From: Limisphaerales bacterium | GTDB taxonomy: Bacteria > Verrucomicrobiota > Verrucomicrobiia > Limisphaerales > PALSA-1396 | Reading direction: 5' to 3' | Length of the DNA stretch: 7,673 nt | Assembly: GCA_003140275.1 (NCBI GenBank) | Contig: PLJQ01000076.1 | Span: forward strand, 447-8,119 | Part shown: positions 1 through 5,226 of the stretch, piece after piece | How positions within the stretch are numbered: position 1 is the stretch's first letter | Layout: each line of letters starts with the position of its first letter | The notes under the pieces: model-generated | Seen by the model: the letters and a program-made list of their open reading frames with translations, nothing else | Told to the model about the DNA's origin: nothing | Databases searched by the model: none | Made by a program: the position numbers and the translations under genes

Positions 1-1054
1 ACCGCCGAGCGGCTCAGAATGCATTTCACCAGCGCTTGCGCTCCCTCCAATTTCTCGATCCCGCCTGCGGTTGCGGCAACTTCCTCGTCATCACCTACCG
101 CGAACTGCGCCAGCTTGAGTTGGAAGTGCTCCGGCTGCTTTTCGGCCAGCAGGCCGAATTGACCCTCGACGAAATCAACCGCCTCTCGCGGGTGAACGTG
201 GACCAATTCTACGGCATCGAGATTGGCGAATGGCCGGCGCGCATTTCCAACACTTCGGTCTGAAAATTCATTTCGCCCATCGAACTTTTGCGTGGGCAAG
301 TGAAGCGCGTGGCAAAGCGCACGTTCATGTTGTTGTCATTGGTTTTGGTGCGTTCGATTCTACGACCAAGCACATATACGACTATGAAGCCGAAAAAGCC
401 ACCGTCACGTCTGCTAAAAATATCAGCCCATATCTTGTTGAAGGCTCTGACATCGTTGTTACTTCTCGTTCTACACCCATCAGCGATGTGCCCGCTTGTG
501 AATATGGCAATAAGCCAACTGACGGCGGCTTTTTAATCCTTGAAGAAAAAGATCGTGCAAAGTTTTTAGCCGAGAATCCTGAAGCGAAGAAATATCTTCG
601 TGCGCTGCTTTGTGCCGAAGAATATCTACATTCAATTCCGCGTTGGTGTTTTTGGCTAACCGAAGCATCGCCTGCTGACATTTCCAACATTGAAGGCATT
701 AAGAAACGCGTTCAGGGTGTTCGCGATTTTCGGCTAGCAAGCAAGAAAGCTCCGACTCGTGAAAAGGCAAGCCAACCAACGCTCTTTGCAGAGATTCGTC
801 AACCAACAAGCCGCTACATTGTTGTTCCTCGGCATACTTCCGAAAATCGTCGTTTCATTCCTTTTGGTTACTTCGAGCCTAATGTGATTTTGCATGATAG
901 TTGTTCTTGCGTTCCAAGCGCCACGCCTTTTCAGTTTGGCGTATTGTCATCTACGATGCACATGGCATGGGTTCGACAGGTTTGCGGACGGCTTGAATCT
1001 CGTGTTCGATATTCAGCTAATCTCGTCTACAACAACTTTCCGTGGCCGCAAAGC
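1..1054 (+). pseudogene. Broken MmeI-like class I adenine-specific DNA methyltransferase (5' partial, internal deletion, frameshift)
   Basis: Two homologous pieces lie in different frames. Frame 3, from the window edge to about 245, reads an SAM-binding segment with FLDPACGCGNFLV (codons 51-89), followed by a YGIEIGEWPARI stretch, then meets a stop at 261-263. Frame 2, from about 245-257 on, resumes with LKIHFAHRTFAW and EARGKAHVHVVVIGFG and runs through a target-recognition-like region to YNNFPWP (about 1028-1048). In intact relatives (from memory of the family) roughly 150-170 residues separate these motifs and include the catalytic NPPF/NPPY motif, which is absent here. After NNFPWPQ the reading frame runs on only as antisense of the neighbouring lipoprotein gene, so the natural C-terminus is also missing. 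Intact members methylate adenine, often as fused restriction-modification or phage-defence enzymes. This copy should be inactive. GC is about 61% before the break and about 45% after it (hand counts). An assembly join is the main alternative explanation. Confidence 0.85.
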
Positions 1055-1114
1055 GTGCCGGATAACTGGCCATACTTCACGGTTCCCAGCACGCCCTTGC
1101 CGTTACCCACCGGC

Positions 1115-1411
1115 TCACTTCTTTTCAGCGTCCACTTTGGCTTTTTCGAGTGCCGCCTGGGCGTCGGCTTTCTTTTTATCCGCATCCAGTTGCGCCTGGG
1201 CCTTGACCTTGTCGGCTTCGATCTTCGCTTTTTCAATCGCCGCATCCGCATCCGCCTGTTTTGTGTCATTTTTCGCGGCGGCGTCCACCGCGGTCTTTTG
1301 ACTGTCGATGGCGGTTTTGGTGGCGTCTTTATTGTCGTCGATGGCCGCCTTCTGTTTGTCGCAGCCGACGAGAACGAAGGCGGCGAGTACTACCGGTATT
1401 AGATATTTCAT
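1115..1411 (-). CDS. Small lipoprotein with seven tandem 11-residue repeats
   Basis: This 98-residue protein starts at ATG 1411-1409 and ends at TGA 1117-1115. Residues 1-16 are a lipoprotein signal peptide with lipobox L14-V15-G16-C17, so Cys17 should be lipidated and become the mature N-terminus. The next residue is Asp18; in E. coli an Asp at +2 favours inner-membrane retention, though that rule may not hold here. Residues 21-97 divide without gaps into seven 11-residue units, for example KAAIDDNKDAT, KTAIDSQKTAV, EADKVKAQAQL and DADKKKADAQA. They are rich in Ala, Lys, Asp and Gln, with no aromatic residue, Pro or Gly, and predict one long charged helix or coiled coil. The pattern recalls LEA-type or Lpp-like stalk proteins; I know no named family for it. 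It is transcribed divergently from the BON gene and has only a weak ribosome site (GACAG in the leader). A role in envelope stress or spacing is inference. Confidence 0.85.
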   Translation of the reverse strand: MKYLIPVVLAAFVLVGCDKQKAAIDDNKDATKTAIDSQKTAVDAAAKNDTKQADADAAIEKAKIEADKVKAQAQLDADKKKADAQAALEKAKVDAEKK

Positions 1412-1498
1412 AATTTTCTGTCTTGGTTGTTTATCATTTGCTGTCAGCGCATTTCAGGCGCTCAGGAGTACTCTAGCAAGTTGAGGAATCGGTGGGTA

Positions 1499-1515
1499 TG
1501 GGGGTGAATCCCCCA
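1499..1515 (-). promoter_or_regulatory. G5/C5 palindrome, lipoprotein-facing copy
   Basis: On the + strand this is TGGGGG, a TGAAT spacer, then CCCCCA: a perfect 6-bp inverted repeat. Read toward the lipoprotein gene (- strand) it is TGGGGGAT-TC-ACCCCC, which matches the copy at 1636-1649 except for a 2-base insertion. Its proximal edge lies 88 nt from the lipoprotein start codon. It could be an operator or activator site; no known regulator is recognised. Confidence 0.4.
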
Positions 1516-1635
1516 GGGCCAGGCGGGCAGACGCTTACGCGGCGTTGGCAAGCGACTCAAGGACAGCCGCCTCCCGTTGAATGCGCCGCAATTCGAAGCG
1601 ATCAGTTTTCGGTAAGTGTCAATCGCCACGCACCG

Positions 1636-1650
1636 TGGGGGATACCCCCC
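1636..1650 (+). promoter_or_regulatory. G5/C5 palindrome, BON-facing copy
   Basis: The sequence is TGGGGGAT followed by ACCCCCC, an inverted repeat with only a 3-base centre (ATA). It is the second copy of the motif at 1499-1515, in opposite orientation, and its proximal edge lies 83 nt from the BON start codon, almost the same distance as the other copy from its own gene. The mirror-symmetric placement suggests that one regulator controls both divergent genes. Confidence 0.4.
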
Positions 1651-1732
1651 TCTGTCAGCGGTTCGGAGCGTACCGTAACCTAACCCCAGAGATAAAAAAC
1701 AAAAAACGCAAAAACCGAAAGATAAAAATATA

Positions 1733-2509
1733 ATGAAAATAACCTATCCGCTCGCGCTCTTGGCAGTCACGGGTGCTTTGTTCATCACCAGCGCGTCTTT
1801 GCGCGCTACCGAGACGGATGAGCGTATCGAGTCATCCGCCAAAAAGTCCCATGTATTCAAGACTTACCTCAAGGACGATGCCATTGCAGTTCACTCCAAG
1901 GATGGCGTCGTTACCTTGAAGGGAACGGTTGCCGAAAGCGCCCATAAATCCCTGGCCGAGGATACGGTGGAGAGTCTGCCGGGCGTCAAAAGCGTGGACA
2001 ATCACCTGGTTGTCAAAGGGGAAAACCACGCCGAACACTCGGATGGTTGGGTCGGCGTGAAAGTGAAGTCCGCGTTGTTGTTTCATCGCAACGTGAGGGC
2101 CACTAAAACCGACGTGAACGTCCAGGACGGTATCGTCACTTTGAGCGGCGAAGCCAACAGCCAGGCCCAAAAGGAACTCACCACCGAGTACGCCAAAGAC
2201 GTCGAAGGCGTCAAAGACGTCAAGAACCAGATGGCGGTGGTGGCCAAGACCCCGGGCAAGCCGGATCGAGCGATCGGCGAGAAGATTGATGACGCCTCCA
2301 TTACCGCCCAGGTCAAGTCGTCGTTGCTGTCTCATCGCTCAACCAGCGCCATAAAGACGAAGGTCCAGACGACGGATGGCGTGGTCACGTTGAGCGGCAT
2401 TGCCAGGAATGCCGCCGAAAAGAGCCTGGTCACCAAGCTCGTCAACGACATTGACGGTGTGAACAGTGTGGTCAACAACATGACCATCGAGGTTGCCAGT
2501 AATAACTAA
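1733..2509 (+). CDS. Secreted OsmY-like protein with three BON domains
   Basis: This 258-residue protein has a signal peptide (hydrophobic core about residues 6-20, likely cleavage after Ala25 in SLRA|T) and three BON domains at about 30-95, 103-170 and 187-254. Each carries the family core: a DGxVTLxG strand motif (DGVVTLKG 57-64, DGIVTLSG 132-139, DGVVTLSG 215-222) and a GVxxVxN end (GVKSVDN, GVKDVKN, GVNSVVN). Domains 2 and 3 are clearly duplicates, with about 22 of 41 residues identical from VKxxLLxHR onward; domain 1 lacks the VKxxLL start and is more divergent. BON domains bind membranes or phospholipids, and OsmY is a periplasmic osmotic-stress protein with chaperone-like properties. 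ATG 1733 is chosen because it gives an intact signal peptide, although no strong ribosome site precedes it. It is probably the first gene of a stress-responsive cluster with the membrane microproteins downstream. The exact role is inferred from the family. Confidence 0.93.
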   Translation: MKITYPLALLAVTGALFITSASLRATETDERIESSAKKSHVFKTYLKDDAIAVHSKDGVVTLKGTVAESAHKSLAEDTVESLPGVKSVDNHLVVKGENHAEHSDGWVGVKVKSALLFHRNVRATKTDVNVQDGIVTLSGEANSQAQKELTTEYAKDVEGVKDVKNQMAVVAKTPGKPDRAIGEKIDDASITAQVKSSLLSHRSTSAIKTKVQTTDGVVTLSGIARNAAEKSLVTKLVNDIDGVNSVVNNMTIEVASNN

Positions 2510-2512
2510 ATT

Positions 2513-2570
2513 GACGGATCGCTGTTGGTTGGCGCGCAGCGCGTCCGTCGGCAGCGGTTCTAAAACCAAC
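2513..2570 (+). promoter_or_regulatory. Intercistronic hairpin with possible pseudoknot, upstream of lmo0937-type gene
   Basis: Three bases after the BON stop codon, GACGGA (2513-2518) pairs with TCCGTC (2544-2549) and, inside it, CGCTG (2520-2524) pairs with CAGCG (2537-2541), leaving a 12-nt loop (2525-2536). The loop bases TTGGTT (2525-2530) are complementary to AACCAA (2564-2569) downstream, which would make an H-type pseudoknot ending 4 nt before the AAGGA ribosome site at 2574-2578. There is no T-run, so it is not a standard intrinsic terminator. It may act as an attenuator, an mRNA stabiliser or a translation control element. The pairing is visible; the function is inference. Confidence 0.4.
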
Positions 2571-2584
2571 TGAAAGGAAAACTT

Positions 2585-2734
2585 ATGTTATACACGATAG
2601 CGGTAGTAATGATAATCCTGTGGCTGCTGGGGATGGTTACCAGTTCCACAATGGGCGGGTTAATCCATATCCTGCTGGTGATTGCCATCATTATGATATT
2701 GGTCAACCTCATTTCAGGCCGCCGAGCCTTGTAG
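2585..2734 (+). CDS. lmo0937-family membrane microprotein (49 residues)
   Basis: ATG 2585 opens a 49-residue frame ending at TAG 2732-2734, preceded by a good ribosome site AAGGA (2574-2578) at 6-nt spacing. The protein starts MLYTIAVVMIILWLLGMVTS and ends NLISGRRAL. It has two hydrophobic helices (about residues 3-19 and 24-43) joined by a short STMGG turn, and a basic C-terminal tail. This layout, with LWLLG, a Gly-Gly turn, IHILLVIA and a final GRR, matches the widespread lmo0937 family of unknown function, full length. Members commonly occur beside BON-domain, CsbD-like and other stress-induced small proteins, as here. It is presumably an inner-membrane hairpin protein induced with its neighbours; no biochemical role is known to me. 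The gene follows the BON gene by 75 nt, with a structured RNA element between them. Confidence 0.88.
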   Translation: MLYTIAVVMIILWLLGMVTSSTMGGLIHILLVIAIIMILVNLISGRRAL

Positions 2735-2739
2735 GCGGC
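2718..2739 (+). promoter_or_regulatory. GC-rich hairpin over the lmo0937-type stop codon
   Basis: GCCGCC (2718-2723) and GGCGGC (2734-2739) form a perfect 6-bp stem with a 10-nt loop; the TAG stop codon sits at the loop/stem border. No T-run follows, so rather than a full terminator it may be a partial attenuator or an mRNA 3'-end stabiliser between this gene and the next one, which has its own ribosome site. Confidence 0.3.
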
Positions 2740-2782
2740 GGGAGTTAAAAATCCAAACCAACCAGGAAACTGGAGATTTTAT

Positions 2783-2998
2783 ATGAACACAAAAACTATT
2801 GTTGCAGTCATTTTGGTCGCTCTCGGCATCGTAGTGCTCGCTTACTCGGGCATCAGCTTCACCACTCCGGGAAAGCCGGTCGAGTTCCTCGGCATGCACA
2901 TTGAGACCACCGACAACCACTTTATCCCGCCCGTCGTCGGCGCGCTGGCGCTCGTCGGCGGCATCGTGTTGCTGGTGGTGAACCCCAAGCGGGTCTGA
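2783..2998 (+). CDS. Small two-helix membrane protein of unknown function
   Basis: This 71-residue protein has a ribosome site GGAG (2772-2775) 7 nt before ATG 2783, which fixes the start. It has two transmembrane helices, about residues 4-22 and 49-67, separated by a polar loop containing ISFTTPGKP and a short hydrophilic stretch with several Thr, Asp and His residues. It ends in a basic NPKRV tail. The pattern (helix, YSGISFTT, then a PPVVGALALVGGIVLL-type second helix) resembles unnamed small membrane proteins that often sit near BON or CsbD genes in stress clusters. I recognise the type but cannot assign a validated family name; DUF3185-like is possible. Spacing of 48 nt from the lmo0937-type gene and the same strand suggest co-transcription. 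By charge, both termini are probably cytoplasmic with the loop outside. Confidence 0.82.
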   Translation: MNTKTIVAVILVALGIVVLAYSGISFTTPGKPVEFLGMHIETTDNHFIPPVVGALALVGGIVLLVVNPKRV

Positions 2999-3074
2999 TG
3001 CGCGGAGTCGAAGCTGGTGCCGGCAGGTCAGCCGAACCGGGAGTAGAGTTGAGCGAGCACGGTTGCCTCCGCTT

Positions 3075-3251
3075 ATGAACAAATTGAAGCTCATTTGCCG
3101 GACCCTCATCCAACTGATCAAACAGGCCTGGTTGTTCCCCCAATCCGTCTCGAATGCCGTCAAGCAAAGGCAGCGGCGAGGCGTTCGGAACGAACTTGAA
3201 GCCGAGCGGCTTGATCGGATCCTCAACCCGTCGAAGTATCTTGGGAAGTGA
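3075..3251 (+). CDS. Small basic hypothetical protein (58 residues)
   Basis: ATG 3075 opens 58 codons to TGA 3249-3251. An in-frame TTG at 3063 would add four residues but is less likely. The product begins MNKLKLICRTLIQLIKQAWL, an amphipathic or weakly hydrophobic helix, followed by a very basic stretch (KQRQRRGVRNE, residues 30-40) and a tail ELEAERLDRILNPSKYLGK. Codon use is like the neighbouring genes, and the tail NPSKYLGK looks like a conserved ending rather than random translation. No strong ribosome site is seen. It lies 76 nt after the two-helix membrane protein on the same strand and is followed by a hairpin at 3265-3289, consistent with being the last gene of the cluster. I do not recognise a function; RNA or membrane-surface binding would be guesses based on charge alone. 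Confidence 0.5.
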   Translation: MNKLKLICRTLIQLIKQAWLFPQSVSNAVKQRQRRGVRNELEAERLDRILNPSKYLGK

Positions 3252-3264
3252 TTTTATCCGAAGG

Positions 3265-3289
3265 CCCGGGCACAATAACTTTGTCCGGG
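3265..3289 (+). terminator. Possible terminator hairpin at the end of the stress cluster
   Basis: CCCGGGCA (3265-3272) can pair with TGTCCGGG (3282-3289), 8 bp with one G-T wobble and a 9-nt loop, starting 14 nt after the stop codon at 3251. The position fits transcription termination of the + strand cluster. However, the downstream bases are AAATTAGAAC, not a T-run, so this could instead be an mRNA 3'-end stabiliser. Confidence 0.3.
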
Positions 3290-3640
3290 AAATTAGAACA
3301 GCATGCGCTGGCAGAATGAAGAGATACCTGTTCGCGATGAATCCAATCGTTCATCAGAGGTCCAGTCGTGAATTTCACAGACCCACAACTGCATCAGTGT
3401 CATGAGAGCACCGTCACCGATGCTGGCGATGTTTCCGATGACCTCCGTCAGGTGCGGGCCGACGGCAAACTCAGAACGGTTCGAAAGCTGAAGAAACAAG
3501 CCGCTCTGCGCTGATTCGTACACAGCCGTGAAATCTCGATGTGACGGTGGCAAATTCTCTGCCCCATGCCGCGCCAAAATTTCCAACTCGCCTGGCGCTG
3601 CCGGATTGGGCTAATCCCGCACCTCATTTTTCGGGGTTAT
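3290..3640. other. Gene-poor stretch without a convincing gene
   Basis: I see no recognisable gene here. On the - strand, 3586-3293 is open for 97 codons from a TTG, with fairly normal codon use and a product containing HLTEVIGNIASIGDGALMTL. The frame is bounded by a stop about 30 nt upstream of that TTG, no ribosome site is evident, and I do not recognise the sequence. It may be an unrecognised gene or a decayed fragment of one, but the evidence is too thin to call it. Confidence 0.3.
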
Positions 3641-3720
3641 AGCGACGGTCTGCGACCGTTGTGTGAGACGCGAGATGCGCCACCGTCGCTCACAGAGCGT
3701 TGCGACAATTTGGTTTTGTC
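3641..3720. repeat. Nested inverted-repeat element (REP-like) downstream of the GH130 gene
   Basis: AGCGACGGT (3641-3649) has a perfect 9-bp inverted partner ACCGTCGCT (3682-3690). Within and around it are competing pairings: ACGGTC/GACCGT (3645-3650 and 3654-3659, 3-nt loop), TGTGAG/CTCACA (3662-3667 and 3689-3694), GTCGC/GCGAC (3685-3689 and 3702-3706) and GACAA/TTGTC (3704-3708 and 3716-3720). The density of alternative stems resembles REP/BIME-type or MITE-like intergenic repeats. It lies 31-110 nt beyond the GH130 stop codon, so it could also protect or end that mRNA. A repeated copy elsewhere cannot be seen in this window. Confidence 0.45.
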
Positions 3721-3750
3721 ATGACCTCGAGCCAAATCCCGCCAGTCGCC

Positions 3751-5220
3751 TCATTCCATCGCGGCCAGTAATTCACTCAGCGAGACAGTGGCGAAGCTGG
3801 TGGCGTAATCACTCATCGCGTAGGGGATGATGAGTTCGCGTCCGTGCAACAGCGCGCCGCAGGTGTACACGACGTTCGGGACGTAACCTTCGCGCTCGGC
3901 TTCATTCGGGGAAAGCAACGGTTCGCGCAGACGACCGATGACGCGCCTCGGATCGTTCAAGTCGAGCAGGAACGCGCCGAGACAATACTTGCGCATCGCG
4001 CCCACGCCGTGGCTCAATACCAGCCAGCCCGCGTCGGTTTCAATCGGTGAACCGCAATTGCCAATCTTGATGAATTCCCACGGCTGCGCGGGCGACAGAA
4101 TCACTTCGGGCGTCTGCCAGAAATGAAGGTTGTCCGAGAACATCAGGAGGATGTTCTCGTCATCCTGGCGCGAGATCATGGCGTAGTGGCCGTTGATTTT
4201 GCGCGGGAACAACGCCATGCCTTTGTTCTGCACGGCCGGACCATTCAGCGTGCTGAATTTGAAATGCACGAAGTCCGGCGTCTCCAGCAACTGCGGCAAC
4301 GTGATCTTGCCGTCGTACGCGGTGTAGGTTGCGTAGTAGGTGACGCTGCCGTCGTCGTTCTGGAAACGGACGAAGCGCGCGTCCTCGATGCCGTTGCGCT
4401 GGCTGGCCGTGGACGGAAAGAGCACCCGCTGGGAAACCTTGCTGCTGGGAGCAAAGTGGACTTCGTAGTTCGACTCGGCCAGCAGCAGGATGCCGCGCAC
4501 GGCCCGGTCTGCCGTGGCGTCGGCCGGGTCCGTTTGCTGGCGCTCCGCGGTCAGGACGAGGTACAGGTCGTCCAGGTTGAAAGCCTCGGGGAGTTGATCC
4601 AGCACGCGCCGGCAAAAGTCATTTTGCACGCCCGCTTCCTGAAGTTTGCCGGCAAAGAGCGCCTTCTCGTAGGCAGCGTTCGGCACGCGCACCGGCTCCG
4701 TCACAAACGGCACGGGCGGCGTGATCGTGATCCGATGCTGCGCACTGACCGCGCCTGTGCGAAAGGTGATGGAGGAAATGTGTCCTTCGCCCGTGGCCCG
4801 CAGGCTCAGGATGAAACGAAGCGCTCCCCTGGGCAGCTCGGATTGATCGGGATGCGGCACGATGGACGGATTAAACAGTGCCGCGGCCTCGGGCGAATAT
4901 TCGTGGGTGAAGTAAGAGCCGATGAGCGCCTGCCGTTCCGGCGAAAGCTCGCGCGGGTCGGCCAGGTAATGACGCACCTTCATGAAGCGATTGCGGAGAA
5001 GTTGCTTTACCTGGTCGTGGCGATCCTCGAACTCGCCCAGCACCTGCTCCAACAACTGGGCGACTTCTTCATCCGGAAGCGCCATCGCGCGAAGCACGAT
5101 TCTACGCGCGATGTCCTCCGTGGTAGGATGAAAAGGACGCAACAACACCCGCGACAAATTGGGGTTCAGATTCGGCCCGACCCGTTTCGCGTGGACGGTT
5201 GAAGATTTTTTGGCGGTCAT
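3751..5220 (-). CDS. GH130 family glycoside phosphorylase/hydrolase
   Basis: This 489-residue cytoplasmic protein has no signal peptide. The first ~110 residues are mostly helical. The five-bladed beta-propeller of family GH130 then begins near FNPSIVPHPDQ (116-126) and SLRATGEGHISSITFRTG (139-156). RNGIEDARFVRF (275-286) holds Asp280, at the position of the general acid in GH130. WEFIKIGNCGSPIETDAGWLVLSHGVG (381-407) contains Lys385 and His404, which by my recollection of GH130 phosphorylase structures correspond to phosphate-contacting residues, so a phosphorylase is favoured over a hydrolase. Known members cleave beta-mannosides such as beta-1,2-mannobiose or mannosyl-glucose; the substrate here is unknown. 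Start ATG 5220 is supported by GGAG at 5233-5230. Only 6 nt separate it from the upstream GT4 gene, so the two are co-transcribed and probably translationally coupled. Together they suggest synthesis and turnover of a mannose-containing oligosaccharide, which is inference. Confidence 0.9.
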   Translation of the reverse strand: MTAKKSSTVHAKRVGPNLNPNLSRVLLRPFHPTTEDIARRIVLRAMALPDEEVAQLLEQVLGEFEDRHDQVKQLLRNRFMKVRHYLADPRELSPERQALIGSYFTHEYSPEAAALFNPSIVPHPDQSELPRGALRFILSLRATGEGHISSITFRTGAVSAQHRITITPPVPFVTEPVRVPNAAYEKALFAGKLQEAGVQNDFCRRVLDQLPEAFNLDDLYLVLTAERQQTDPADATADRAVRGILLLAESNYEVHFAPSSKVSQRVLFPSTASQRNGIEDARFVRFQNDDGSVTYYATYTAYDGKITLPQLLETPDFVHFKFSTLNGPAVQNKGMALFPRKINGHYAMISRQDDENILLMFSDNLHFWQTPEVILSPAQPWEFIKIGNCGSPIETDAGWLVLSHGVGAMRKYCLGAFLLDLNDPRRVIGRLREPLLSPNEAEREGYVPNVVYTCGALLHGRELIIPYAMSDYATSFATVSLSELLAAME

Positions 5221-5226
5221 AACTTG

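Larger units (their letters stand above)
1412..1732. promoter_or_regulatory. Divergent intergenic region between lipoprotein and BON genes
   Basis: These 321 bases contain no convincing gene; the short open frame at 1492-1683 (+) is full of repeated Gly/Pro/Arg codons and crosses both palindromes. The region must hold the promoters of both neighbours. It contains two related G5/C5 palindromes (listed separately), an 8-bp palindrome GAGTACTC at 1466-1473, a short hairpin AGCGC/GCGCT (1446-1450 and 1458-1462) in the lipoprotein leader, and a 9-bp direct repeat CTGTCAGCG at 1441-1449 and 1652-1660. The leader of the BON gene (about 1690-1732) is strikingly A-rich and lacks a strong Shine-Dalgarno. 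I could not place convincing sigma-70 or sigma-54 hexamers in either direction. Confidence 0.6.

Noticed and set aside
230..1402. A 390-codon open frame on the + strand taken as one intact gene
   Set aside because: Its first residues are the out-of-frame copy of the methyltransferase's GEWPARI region, its middle is the C-terminal methyltransferase half, and its last ~115 codons are antisense to the lipoprotein gene. It is a relic, not a gene.
1441..1660. 9-bp direct repeat CTGTCAGCG (1441-1449 and 1652-1660)
   Set aside because: A 9-bp match in ~300 nt has a fair chance of being random, and the copies sit on the same strand relative to opposite genes, so they do not follow the mirror symmetry of the G5/C5 pair.
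1492..1683. 63-codon open frame on the + strand
   Set aside because: It spans the paired palindromes in the divergent promoter region, has a Gly/Pro/Arg-biased product and no family resemblance.
2714..3275. Open frames of 170 and 117 codons on the - strand
   Set aside because: They are antisense to the two-helix membrane protein and the 58-residue gene, have Ser/Arg- and Pro-rich products, and lack a ribosome site or recognisable motif.
3293..3586. 97-codon open frame on the - strand
   Set aside because: TTG start, no ribosome site, no recognisable family. It could be a decayed fragment, so it is mentioned only in the gene-poor stretch entry.
4123..5202. A 359-codon open frame on the + strand
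   Set aside because: It is fully antisense to the GH130 gene, whose protein shows clear family motifs. The frame is a by-product of GC-rich codon use and its product has no recognisable domain.
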